From positions 3,048,001 to 3,112,000 of the forward strand of contig JAIUCV010000001.1 in assembly GCA_026724425.1 (NCBI GenBank): a stretch of DNA of 64,000 bases. The letters run 5' to 3'. Position numbers and translations under genes: made by a program. Source of the DNA: Erythrophleum ivorense. Its lineage: Eukaryota > Streptophyta > Magnoliopsida > Fabales > Fabaceae. The notes beneath the pieces were generated by a model. That model was not told the DNA's origin. It saw nothing but the letters and a program-made list of their open reading frames with translations, and ran no database searches. Positions 1 through 11,300 of this stretch are shown here, in pieces (position 1 is the stretch's first letter; the number at the start of each line of letters is the position of its first letter).

Positions 1-90
1 ATGACTTTTGTTGCCCTTAAATATTATTGTTAGTGACAGTTTGTTTGTCATTATTAAAAATATGTTATTTCTAAGATTCTATCCATGCCT

Positions 91-616
91 CAAATGTTGT
101 TGTTAAAAGTATTTAACAGCAACTTTTGTTGTAGCTAGATTTTTTTTCGGGGGTAATAAGTCTATTGAGTTCTACCCACTCAATTACTTTTTTGTTTCTT
201 ACAAGACTCTTTTTAATACAAAATAGAATCCATGTTTGCAGAGGTTATATATATTCAAGCAAAGTCTAAACAACAACCCTTAACATATATAATAAAAGAA
301 AAAAATTATTACATCCGCTAAAAAATGTCAAGTGATTATTTTGATTTCATTATTAACTAGATTTTCAAAAAGGCAGACAGCCATTAATTAGGTTTAGATT
401 GACAACCAAATGTTGTCATTAAAAGTATTTAACAGCAACCTTTGTTGCAGCTAGATTTCTTTTTTTGGTAATAAGTCTATCAAGTTCTACCCACTCTACT
501 TTTTTAAAATCTAGTTAATAATGGAATCAAAATAATCACTTGACACATTTTACGGGATGTAATAATTTTTTTCTTTTATTATATATGTCAAGGGTTGTTG
601 TTTGGACTTTGCTTGA

Positions 617-647
<31 letters not shown>

Positions 648-690
648 TTGATTAAAAATATTATTTTTACTTCAACCTCTGCACTAATCT
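91..690. repeat. Palindromic repeat cluster with direct and inverted copies
   Basis: Two direct copies of a roughly 100-bp segment lie at about 91-190 and 407-508; both contain AAGTATTTAACAGCAAC. Between and after them, about 230-355 is repeated in inverted orientation at about 503-690. Shared landmarks are the TTGAATATA/TATATTCAA run, the block GGGTTGTTGTTTGGACTTTG with its near-complement, and AATCTAGTTAATAATG. The right arm has gained a (TA)n run at about 618-642. This looks like a foldback or rearranged transposon end. ORF-like stretches over it (540-992 plus, 536-784 minus) follow from the palindrome and are not called as genes. Confidence 0.6.
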
Positions 691-1433
691 CTTTCAACAG
701 AGTTACCGAAACATGTTTTTTTTTTTCCAAAATCTCAAAAATATTAATTGCTTTTTGTACTAAATATATTATAAAAAAATGCAAAGGTCAATTTGAACAA
801 CTTATAAAGCCTTTTCAAAGCAAATTACTAAACAGAAATAAAAGTAAACTGTTATGTGATTTAATTAGTACGCTCGCGCTACCTTGGAATCACGTGCATC
901 CAAAATATTTTTTTACTAAGATTAGATTGTGTAAACTTAACAATAACTTATACCAATCGCATAATAAAAAGAGAATTTTCAAGGCTCATTAACTATAATG
1001 GTTAAAAATGTTTACTTTAAGTAAAAATAGTTTTGTTTGAAGGTTTATATACTTTAAAATATTACATAACTCGAATTCTTTATTTTTATATTATAAATTA
1101 TTGCTATTTAATTTTACACAAAACCATATACGTTTCTCTGTTATATAATTATCAAAATAATAAATGATAGCTATAGGATCGCTCAACATGGGATAACTCT
1201 TACTTTCTTTATGCTGGATTGGAATGGTAAGGAATGTCTGTGTTGGCTGCAAAATCCATGGACGTGCACCATGGTTTGCATTGGAGTCCAAAACGATGGA
1301 AAAATGAACACCAAACAGTGTGCAAGAATATTGATATCAGTACTATTTGAGCCAAAAAATTAACCTAAAATAATAATTAATAATATATCCCCTAAAATGT
1401 TGTGATATGAGTTAGGCAGAGGAATATATATAC

Positions 1434-1466
<33 letters not shown>

Positions 1467-2639
1467 CAAATCTCTCCAACTTTGATTCAAATGAATGATA
1501 AGAAGTCTAGAGAGAAGGTAAAGTTTTATTAGGAAGAAACAACACTTTTAATAGGCAAATAAAGGAGGAATCCTTAAAAAAATCCTTCACTTAAGGTATG
1601 AATTCTCACCAACTTTCATTCTCACCTTCATATTACTGTAAATTATATAAAAAGCAACAAAAGCTACAAAGTGCACAGGCAACATGACTCACCCACATAA
1701 TAGAACAATAGAAGGAAGCAATTGTGTTAATGACAAGTTAAACTTCATCAAAACCGTCTTGGAAGGATGAGGAGGGAATCAAAATTCATAAAACAAATGA
1801 TCTCCATTCATACACCACTCTACCGCAAAGCCAACACACAAAGGGTAAGGAAACCCACTTGCAAGAATAATTTGAAGCAAGAAGGAATGATATATTTTTT
1901 TCGCAAAAGCCTCAAATCTTTTTTAGTCATCTCAGAATGCACATACTAGGCCAAAAACAAAGCAAGGCAAGACCCTACCATGAACTTGCCATCATAGATA
2001 AACCCTAAAAAGGTAAGAAAATTTCTTTTTGAGGAAGAGAGATACCATAGTTACTTTCACCAAAAAACCCCAATCATTATTGAAACAACATATGTGATAT
2101 AATTGTCCAAAAATTCGAATAAGAAGCTTAAAAATGCATTACTCTAAGTTTGCTCAACTTGAGACTTTGTTAGTGAATTTGAGGGCAAGTGTTATATGTG
2201 AGAGCTTTACCGGCATACTAATCCCATATGTTCAAAGCCATTTAGCTCATTTCACCAAAGCCTTTAAGACAAAGAAAACATCACAATACTCTAGGATTAG
2301 GTGACAACTAGCACCAATCCATAGGTATATAAGGACATAAATCTTAAAACATAATAATAAGATCATAACATTCGACTACTATCTCTAGGAAATAGTTACC
2401 TATCTCAAGCATACATAATATATACTAGTGTTTACAGACAATTCTTGTTACTTCTCTTAGCTAAAAAAGAAAATTTATTATATCTCATTCTAAGAACTAA
2501 GCATTACAAAGCTTCTAAGTTGGGGTTAAATTCATTATTCTTCCTTTATCATACTTTCAAGGCCAACAATTATACCTAAACATTTCATAAATAAGATTTC
2601 AACACAACCAGAAAAACAAAAAAGCAACAAGGAATATTG
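691..2639. other. Intergenic, no recognised gene
   Basis: AT-rich sequence in which I recognise no coding family on either strand; ORFs are short and without motif. A TATG/TA microsatellite lies at about 1,426-1,466. Confidence 0.5.
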
Positions 2640-4280
2640 ATGAAAAGTAAATCTCTCACTAGTTCCTAGAACCTAAAAAAAAGAAAGCGAATGCTCCCAT
2701 AAAAAAATTTGCAAGCAGTTAGCAAGGGAATAAGGAGACAAAAATCCCTCACTATTTGATTAATGATTTGCTTAATGAGGGAAATTTCTCTTGTTAAAAG
2801 GGTTGAATTATTAGCGAGAGACTTCCACATTAATCTCTCACTAAATTTTGCTATGAAGGGACAAATTTCATAGCCCCATCAATTAGAGCTCACCAAATCT
2901 CTCTCTCTTTCCTTCGTTTTTGTAGTTCTTGCGATCACTTTCTTGGCCGCCTTTGTCACTTGTCATGCATCTCTTTCTCTCCCCTCTCTCTCACTATTAC
3001 ACACAAAGCACGGGCAAGCTGCCTAGGACTTTTTTTTTTTTTGGGCCTCAAATTGAACTAATTCTTTTATACTAAGCTGATGTTGATTCTTTTACAAGTT
3101 AATGCATAGATTTACCATTGCTTTCATAAAGCTATTTGTATTTGCAACTTTTGTTAAATTGATTTGCATTAAGTTGATATATGTAATTCATTGATATAGA
3201 TGTGTCTATTCTGTCATCAAGTTGATTGTACATAAGCTTAAGAATTAACATTACTAGGTTTGCATTTAATTCCTGTGTGAGAGGGAGAAATATGGATATA
3301 AAGGTAAATGAAACAAGCTGGAGACAGAAATGTGTATTAATGTTCAAAATGGATAGATAACTTGGAGAAAGTATGTTATGAGGAAAAAAAGCTACAGTAA
3401 AGGTTTAATAACTCGAGATGCTCTTTTGGTGAAAGTGAAATACTAAGTAAAAGTGGACAAATACTAATATTTTCGTAGCTATATATATATATATATATAT
3501 ATATAAAGTGCTATTTAGATATAAAATTGTTTGTATGTTACTAATTCAAGATTAGTTTCTATATGTGCTATCAATGTATAGATTCTTGAGCTTGTTGGGA
3601 ATGTCGCTTATGATAGTACTCGTTACTATTGACATATTATGTGTTAAAATACCAACCATTGAGACAATTGTTGACCATTGTTCTATTTTTTTCACTTTCT
3701 ATTATTCAACTATGAATGTTTAAATATGTGATACATATATTCCATTTTGCTTTTAATGTGGTACATATATCAGGGATGCCTCTTAAAATTGCAGGTCTAC
3801 ATCATGCCACCAAGAGGTAGAGCCACCTGATGAGGGCAGGGAACGTCATTCGCAGGTACTTCCGGGGAGTATTCTGCCACTTGTACCTAGAATCTAGAGG
3901 TTGCAACCAGATGCTGCAATAGTGTTTCAATGGTGGGAGATTACACTGTTGGGGGCGGTAGCTCTACTTTTGCATCGGCTAGAGAAGCATCATTATTGTG
4001 CCATGTTCTGTGGTAGGAGTTGGATCATTTGGGTCAGGCAAATTTCGATATAAGAGAGAGAAAGGGAGAAGTAGAGAATGAAGATGAAAATTTAGATAGG
4101 AATAACCAGGCTTTCCCAAATGTAAAAACTACATGTGGCAATTAATAAATATATATAGTTTTATTGCAAAAATGTCTCTTATTATTTAAAAAATATATAA
4201 TTTTATTCTGTATTGAATTGTGTTATTTTCTTACATGTTATCAATACAGGGAAAGACAAAAAATTAATTGTATGACAATC
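2640..4280. mobile_element. CACTA-like transposon fragment (copy A)
   Basis: The 4,015-4,270 part resembles 31,508-31,800 elsewhere in the window: both have GTTGG(A/T)TCATTTGGGTCA followed by AAATTTCG and a GAGAGGGA-type purine run, then a related AT-rich tail. In the second place this segment runs on to a TTTGTAGTG terminus of CACTA type. Copy A has CACTAGTTCC near 2,658 and repeated TCTCACTA/CCTCACTA words at 2,655-2,850, as in subterminal repeats. A short degraded reading frame near 3,800 starts MPPRGRA. No transposase is recognised. Family is inferred from termini and words only. Confidence 0.4.
3480..3505. repeat. (TA)n microsatellite
   Basis: An uninterrupted TA dinucleotide run inside the CACTA-like fragment. 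Confidence 0.9.
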
Positions 4281-7200
4281 CACTTTGGGTGATTTTTACT
4301 TTGGTAAACTTTTTTACACTATAGATAACTCTTTTTTTAATTGCTCATTTGAGTGCTTTTCTAACTTTTAATAAAAGCACGAGTTAATATGATTTAAAGT
4401 ATAATGACAGCACATTCTAAAAAAATTAGAGTGACGGTTTTATGTTCCCAAAAACACATAATTAACACAATTAATTATTAAATATAGAACAATATTTTAT
4501 CTATTTTAGTAGATTTATTACAATAATTTTACTAATTAATTATATGAAAATCAAATGAATTCTTTTTAATATTATTAATTATTAAATAAGTTAATATTTT
4601 AAATAATTATTTAATAAAATATCTGTATATTTAATAATTAATTATGTCATTACTAAAATATATATATTTCTGGAAACATGGGATCATCACTCAAAATTAA
4701 CATGATGGGAGCAAGATTCAAGGCTTAAATACCATCTTATCGTATTAACTTAAAAAAAAAAAAAAAATCTTCCTCTCGAGCTAGTTATATCTTGGTGTTT
4801 TACGTAACTCATGAACACCATCCTTATTCAATTATGTATGTTACGTCGTTTTTATGCCTTTCCAATGTGCGAAGTTTAGTAATCATTGCTAATTAATGAG
4901 CTAGGCCAATTCACTAATTAAAACAGTTGACCAAAGTGTGCTGATTTAATTTCAATGTTTGGCCAGCAAACAATCAACAGGGGACAAGAGAAAAAGGGAA
5001 TATCCAAAATTCCCCTTTTTGAAGCCCATAGTTTGATTAATATCCCTTATGAAACGATAAACAAAACAACCAATCAACTGTTTCTTTTTTCTGAAGGTGA
5101 ATTAGTTGGATATAAAATTATATTGTTTGCTTTGTTAATTTGTTTGATAAACATTGTGAATTTAACATTTTACTTTATGGGCAAATTTGTGATATTTTCA
5201 GTTTAACGATACTGTATTTGATTGACAATGTTCTAAATTATTAGATAAATTTAAACACCATCAAACTGGTCAACATATATATCAATTAAATAAAATATCA
5301 ATATAGTATGAATATCATAAAATTTTATTTACGAATAATTAACAACTACAACCATGGAACTAAAACAAAGTTTATACAACATAGAAAAATAAATTCTAGA
5401 GAACAAAATCAAGGGGAAAAAAACATATAGAGTGGATTACCATTATGTAATAAAATTAACTATTTGAATTGTCTAGGAGAAAAATAACTTAATGAAACTG
5501 TGTAAACTTCCAAAAATCTTTTTTTTTTTTTCAATCATAAGAAGAAGTCTGGCCTAAAATAAGAAAAGAAAAGTATAAAAGCTAAAGAAGTATGAAAGCT
5601 TAAAAATAATTAAAAAAAAATTAACAATGGGAATTGTTGGTATTTGAGGTAATGGCAAAAGAGGAAAAAGGAGCTTAATCTAATCAGAACATATTACGGA
5701 GTTTAAAATGAGTATAGTTATAAATTTTTTCCTCTATTAAAAAGAAAAGAGGACATTTGGAATAACTAATGTATGATGATAATTCTAAAGAGACAATAAA
5801 TTTTAAGAATTTTGTCTTGTAATTTTATTTTTTGTCTAAATTAGACTTCATTTTTTAGTAGTTGGGGATCTATATCAACTGTTGTCAAGTTCTTTGAAGT
5901 TAATAAAGTTATCTTAGTAACATAAACCTTGATAATATAGACCAAATCATTCCTTAAAACTCCCCTATGAGGTACCATCCAATCCAATTGCATATTAAAA
6001 GCCAAGAGACAATAGAAATGGGTGTACCATCAAATCAAATTGTGTATAAAAGCTAATTTAAAAAAAAAAAGAAGTAATGGGCATACCATCAAATTGTGCA
6101 AAAAGCTTCCAAAGTTAGGCTTGCTTTTACAAACAAGGGGCAAACAAAGCATAAAGTAAGCATTCAACATTTGCGGAGCACTTTGGAAAAACAAGGGATT
6201 GATATATCCTTATTAGAATAGGTCCTCGAATCAAATATATCTAAATTTGGAATATGCTTTTATATATGTAATGTTAATTAAAAGGGAACTGTTTAGATTG
6301 GTTTAGACCATTGGCTTTTCGAAGAGGGTATCATGATTAATGAGAAACACATTGGCTTTGCACTTCGAGAGGTTGTGGGGTCATTACAGCTACGTACATT
6401 ACACAAACACGGGACGTGTGTGGTCAAATTTGAGAGTTTTATAATAGAGGTGTATTTCCCCCCCAAAAAAAATAAAAAAGTGAGGTATGACATAATAATG
6501 GGCTGTGTAATGGGAAATTAGAAGAGATAGAAGCATCAAAAGCATAAAATATCTCTCATTTTTAATTGACTTTTATTTGAGGGGTCTGAGTCATGGATGA
6601 TAATAACAAGCCATTTTTTCATACCCTTGGCACAGTGGAACTGTTAAGGAATAAGTATGGATGGGGTTGGGCGTTAAAATGCTGATTAAAAAGTCTAATA
6701 AAACATTACTATTCATAATTAATGGAGTTATTAGTGTTCCTTTTATCTATCAATCTAAACTACCTTATCTCCTTGAGATATATAATATTTTTTTAATATA
6801 AGTTTTTTATTCATGCCACTAAAAGAAATAAAATAAATGACGGAGTAAGATTCATTCCAGCAATAACATGTGATACTTCTCAAATTAAGTATTAGGCATG
6901 AATTAACATAAATCATGTATATTTAAATTGTCAAAATATTATATAATTAATTATGTCACTGAAATTTTGACATATTAATGGAGAATATAATAACAGAGAC
7001 AAAGTTAAAATTATTTAAAATTACAAGATTTGATAGACAAATTTTTAAATTATAAAAACAATTAAAATTTAAGTGAACTGGCTTAATGAAATAATTTAAG
7101 ACTTAAAGTCATATCTTTTTTACCACGTGACATAAACAAATAAAACTGATTGATTGTCAGAGATGATCAAACTCGACCCCTTTAGCTATTTCTCTCATCA

Positions 7201-7489
7201 AGCAGACCAAGGCATTCACTTACATCAACAACTCTTATTTTATAATTTTTCTTAAGTTTCATCATGAAAAACAATACGTGATAAGCCTTCATACTGAAAA
7301 GTTAAATTTGACTTACTAAAAACGATAGCTAAAAATTTTGTTTTGAAGCCATTTAAATTTAGTCCATTCATATCACTTATACGGGCCATGGTAAGAAGTT
7401 AAAACATTCTTTACTTAATTTCATTAGGTGGTGAATTTCGTTATCTAAACTATAATAACCATTTAACTCCCGAGTATAGACATTCAATG
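4281..7489. other. Intergenic, no recognised gene
   Basis: AT-rich sequence. An open frame at 4,955-5,206 (83 codons, hydrophobic C-terminal half) and overlapping frames at 6,293-6,521 match no family I know and lack gene-like context. Nothing is called. Confidence 0.5.
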
Positions 7490-7508
7490 GATATATATAT
7501 ATATATAT

Positions 7509-7559
<51 letters not shown>

Positions 7560-7575
7560 TATGTATGTATATACA
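7490..7575. repeat. Long (TA)n/(CATA)n microsatellite
   Basis: About 85 bp of TA repeats with CATA and TGTA interruptions. It yields artificial YIYIYI-type frames on the minus strand, which are not genes. Confidence 0.9.
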
Positions 7576-8356
7576 CAAGTTAACAACTTTCAGGATAAGC
7601 TCCTTTTTAAGAGAAATATCTTCGTTCCGTGTGTATCCAAAGAAGATTGACACCATAACAGTATGAGTTTAAAATTTTTCTAAATAATGCTTCGTTAATC
7701 TCTACGTTGAAAAATAATCTAAATTAGGTTTCTGAAAAATGCTAATCTTTATCTCACCCACTACCTCAGGCTTGTATAACACGCAAAACATTTTTTAATA
7801 CTCCTAACCTCCTCGAAATTGAATGATGGGAGACAAATGTACTTCTTCAAAAATTGGAAAGAAATGTATAAAAATACAAAATGCAAAGTGCGGTACACTT
7901 CTATTAGCAGAAGATACTTCCACAACCATATTTATGAGCCAGCAGAAGCTTCACTGGAGGCAATGTGAGCTTCCATTTTTTCCAGCTTGGAGTGCCATCT
8001 ATGGAAAACTAGTGTCAACTGTAAAGTTGTAATGGTTCCTAAACTGCGCGGTATAAAATTGATGATGAATAACTTGTCTTCCCAAAAACTTATCCTTCAG
8101 TTGTCACAACACAGCAAATACAAAGTCTTCAACTACTAATCGCAACCCATGATTTTGCAAGTTCTTTCTGTTCTTAATTTCCTACATCACCAATGGGTAT
8201 GCATACTATGAATTCAGGGTACAGGTGCTTATAATCCTCCAGTCTGAAGCTTCCGGTTCTAGTCCCGACTGGAAAAGGAATTGGTCCTGTGTCGACAATT
8301 TAATCTATGCACAGCTGGAAAGAACAGAACAATGAGGATCAAAACACATTCAAGAT
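7576..8356 (-). other. 3' flank of the helicase-like gene
   Basis: Directly downstream of the stop codon at 8,357-8,359, so it probably holds the 3' UTR and polyadenylation site. I could not place the poly(A) signal with confidence. A 69-codon plus-strand frame at 7,823-8,032 has no recognisable motif. Confidence 0.4.
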
Positions 8357-11300
8357 TCACTCTTCCATCATGTTTGATGTAAGAAGCAAGTTTTGCAAGG
8401 CTTCAGGCACTGCCTGCCCACACTGTTCTAGAATTTTAATGAGTGGTCCAGCAAGTTTTGTATCTCCTTTAGTTAAGAAACTGTGCAATACACCATTGAC
8501 ACTGTGGCGGGCCATCCTTGTTAAAATATGCACGTAACTGTCAATAGAGGATACAAAACTGGGTAGAACTACTATATCATACTTCCCTATATCTGCAATT
8601 GGAATATGCTCCAAATCAATCATAGAAACCGCCGGTTTCATTCTGATGTCTGAATCCACACTGTATAACATAGCATAACATAAGCTAACTAATAAAGATT
8701 TAAACTGAACAAAAAAATAAAAATAAAATAAAATAAAATAAAAAGAAAGATTTGAGGCATGGCTTAGCTTTGAAAAACAATAATTGATAAGTGATAACAC
8801 GATGAAAATGAGATTGTTCCAAAAGTCATGCATGTAAAAAAGCAACTTTTGATACAACTATCTCAAGGACTTCAACATCCTTGTGAATGTGATTCATTCT
8901 TCTTTTACCATTAAGAGACCGCTCTGCTTTAACATCACATAATTTGGGAATCTCTGGCAGAACCAACTTCGACAAATCTACACATCACCTTTAATGAAAA
9001 AGCACAACCTAGACGCTTTCTAAAAGGGTCTTCTGTAATGTAATAACAATAACCAATTTTTAGGATTAACTTATTTTGTGTGTCATCTTCTGACCATTTC
9101 AAGAGTTTGCTCATCAGATTAGATTCTTAGGCCCATTTTACGATCCTCTCAAGGCCTCGACCATTATCAAATTAGTTTGCAGAGCTATATCTTAGAATCA
9201 TCAAGCTATTATGTCTTATTATTATTAGTTTTTTAAGCTGTAACTAGCTGTAACTATTAATGATGGCTGCAGTAACCCCTGCCCATCTACAGTAAATTTC
9301 CATTTTCTATCATTTATCTATATAATTCACGGATCAAGTGGGAAGTTCAATAAACTTCTCTATTGGTAGGTTAGATCTCCTTTTATGCTATAACTAATCT
9401 TTTGGTGATATTACATATCAATTTGCAACTAGAATATGTAAAGAAACATCTCCTAATTTACCTATCATTATATATTTGTGAATCAGATCCAACTGAAAGG
9501 GAATACCCTTTGGCTTTGAGTGCGGCGACCAACTCTTGAGACATGACAACTTTCCTTAAAATATATAATACATCTAACTTACAAGTCTGGCCACTCCAAC
9601 ATTGATCCAGGGCTTGGATGCTCTGCAAAAGTCAAAGTATTCACAAAGAGTTGTACAACTTATGCATATAAAAATATGAACAATTTACATGCGTGCACTT
9701 TTTGGAGCCATAGTTAGGAAGAAAAAATAACACAGGAATGCCTATGCATCTTAAGGATGATAACAGAGTCTGTAAATCATGGCAAGGTTACTATAAGGTA
9801 GAAAGCCTCAAGTGGATTTAACAAAAAGGCATCAAAATCAATTCTGTTCAGGAGCTCAGAAACCAAATCAAGACAATTGAGGCTCATCAGTGGATGAGTA
9901 ATTTAACGATTTAGGGTTTTAAAAGAAATAAAATGTAGATTTATGGAGGCCAAAACAGATTTTTAATTTGATAATGGGAATTCAAGATATTTGGAAAAAT
10001 TCAAACTTAGGAAGTAGCAGGACACTGAAAGTACTCCTAGGATAGAATTGCTTTTTGTACAAACCAATTAGATGACCTTAAAAGTGGCTGAACTTCTCTA
10101 AAACAAGCTCTCTCTTAAATCCATAACATTAGGTTGCTAATAAAGCCTAGTCATAGCCCCAGTAAAAGTACTTGAACTCCATATATTGGGTTTGGTTGAT
10201 ATCCATTAGAGCCCAAATCATACCATGACCACGATCCACTTTGAACTCATTCATGACTCAGGATTGCAAAAATAACCTGAAACCTAAATGAAAAACTAAA
10301 ATCAAGACATATTTGGTTAAAGTTTTCTTCCAATTGAAAATGAATTTATCATCAATGGAGAACAAGGAATCCTCCACAAGCTTGGTTCATAAACAAAACA
10401 TACACTAGCTCAGCATATCTTTTCAACCCTTGTAAATCTGCAAGGTACACCTCCTAAGCAAACCACTAGCTGAAACTCTAAGGGATAACTCCTCTCCAAT
10501 GAAGATGCAGAGTAAGAAACATCTGACTAAAATTTCTCACATTCCATCTAACCATATACATTATCAGGAGAATGAAAACGAAGTTACTGAAATGTTGCAA
10601 CTTATCCTTTCTTTCTTTGGGGCTGTGATGCGGATTGGGGGACTTGTAGGTCTACTTTTCCTACCAACAAAGAAGGATTACCCAAAGGAACAGTACATCA
10701 ATAGATTAGGGGACTACATGATTGACATCAAAAGGATTGTCGTGCACAGATTAGTCATCAATCAATTTAGGCCAAAATGCATAAAACTCCCTTCAACTTA
10801 AGGTCATGGGCAACTTAACACCCCCCCCCCCCCCCACAAAAAAAGTTGACCCTCCCAGAGTTCTAATTCTAATTTTTTTGCAACACAACCGCCTCCATAA
10901 CTATTCAGTCCAAAACCCCAGAGGGTTTCCACCTAGATTAGTTACATCACAACTCAAGCCAGCATGTGTAATTTTTAATATCCTACATCACCCAGAAAAT
11001 GCCACATCACCTCCTTCCCTCACCAACTTCTCCCATTCTCTCTTGTGAAGGTAATCCCACATCCCCTGAAACCTAGATTGCAAGAGTATAGATGGAGAAG
11101 AGATGCTGCACATTAGCCATGGAGATGGTGCCACTGCTGCTATTGGGTCAGACTTAAAAATTCCTCACGAGGCTGATTTCCATCTCCCATTGAAGATTAG
11201 CCAAAACAGAGAGAGAAAGGGGGGGGGGGGGGGGGAATGTCCAATTGTTGCTAACAATAGATGGTTAAGAAATGGAATAAAAATTTTGTAATCCATCTCT

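Noticed and set aside
540..992. 150-codon plus-strand frame
   Set aside because: Covers one arm of a palindromic repeat and a TA run; no family resemblance or coding-like composition.
7377..7656. YIYIYI-rich minus-strand frames
   Set aside because: Translation of a TA/CATA microsatellite.
8874..8996. Possible extra exon of the helicase-like gene (frame with LVLPEIPKL, acceptor and donor 69 bases apart)
   Set aside because: The neighbouring exons join in frame only if it is skipped; read in the incoming phase it contains stops TGA and TAA.
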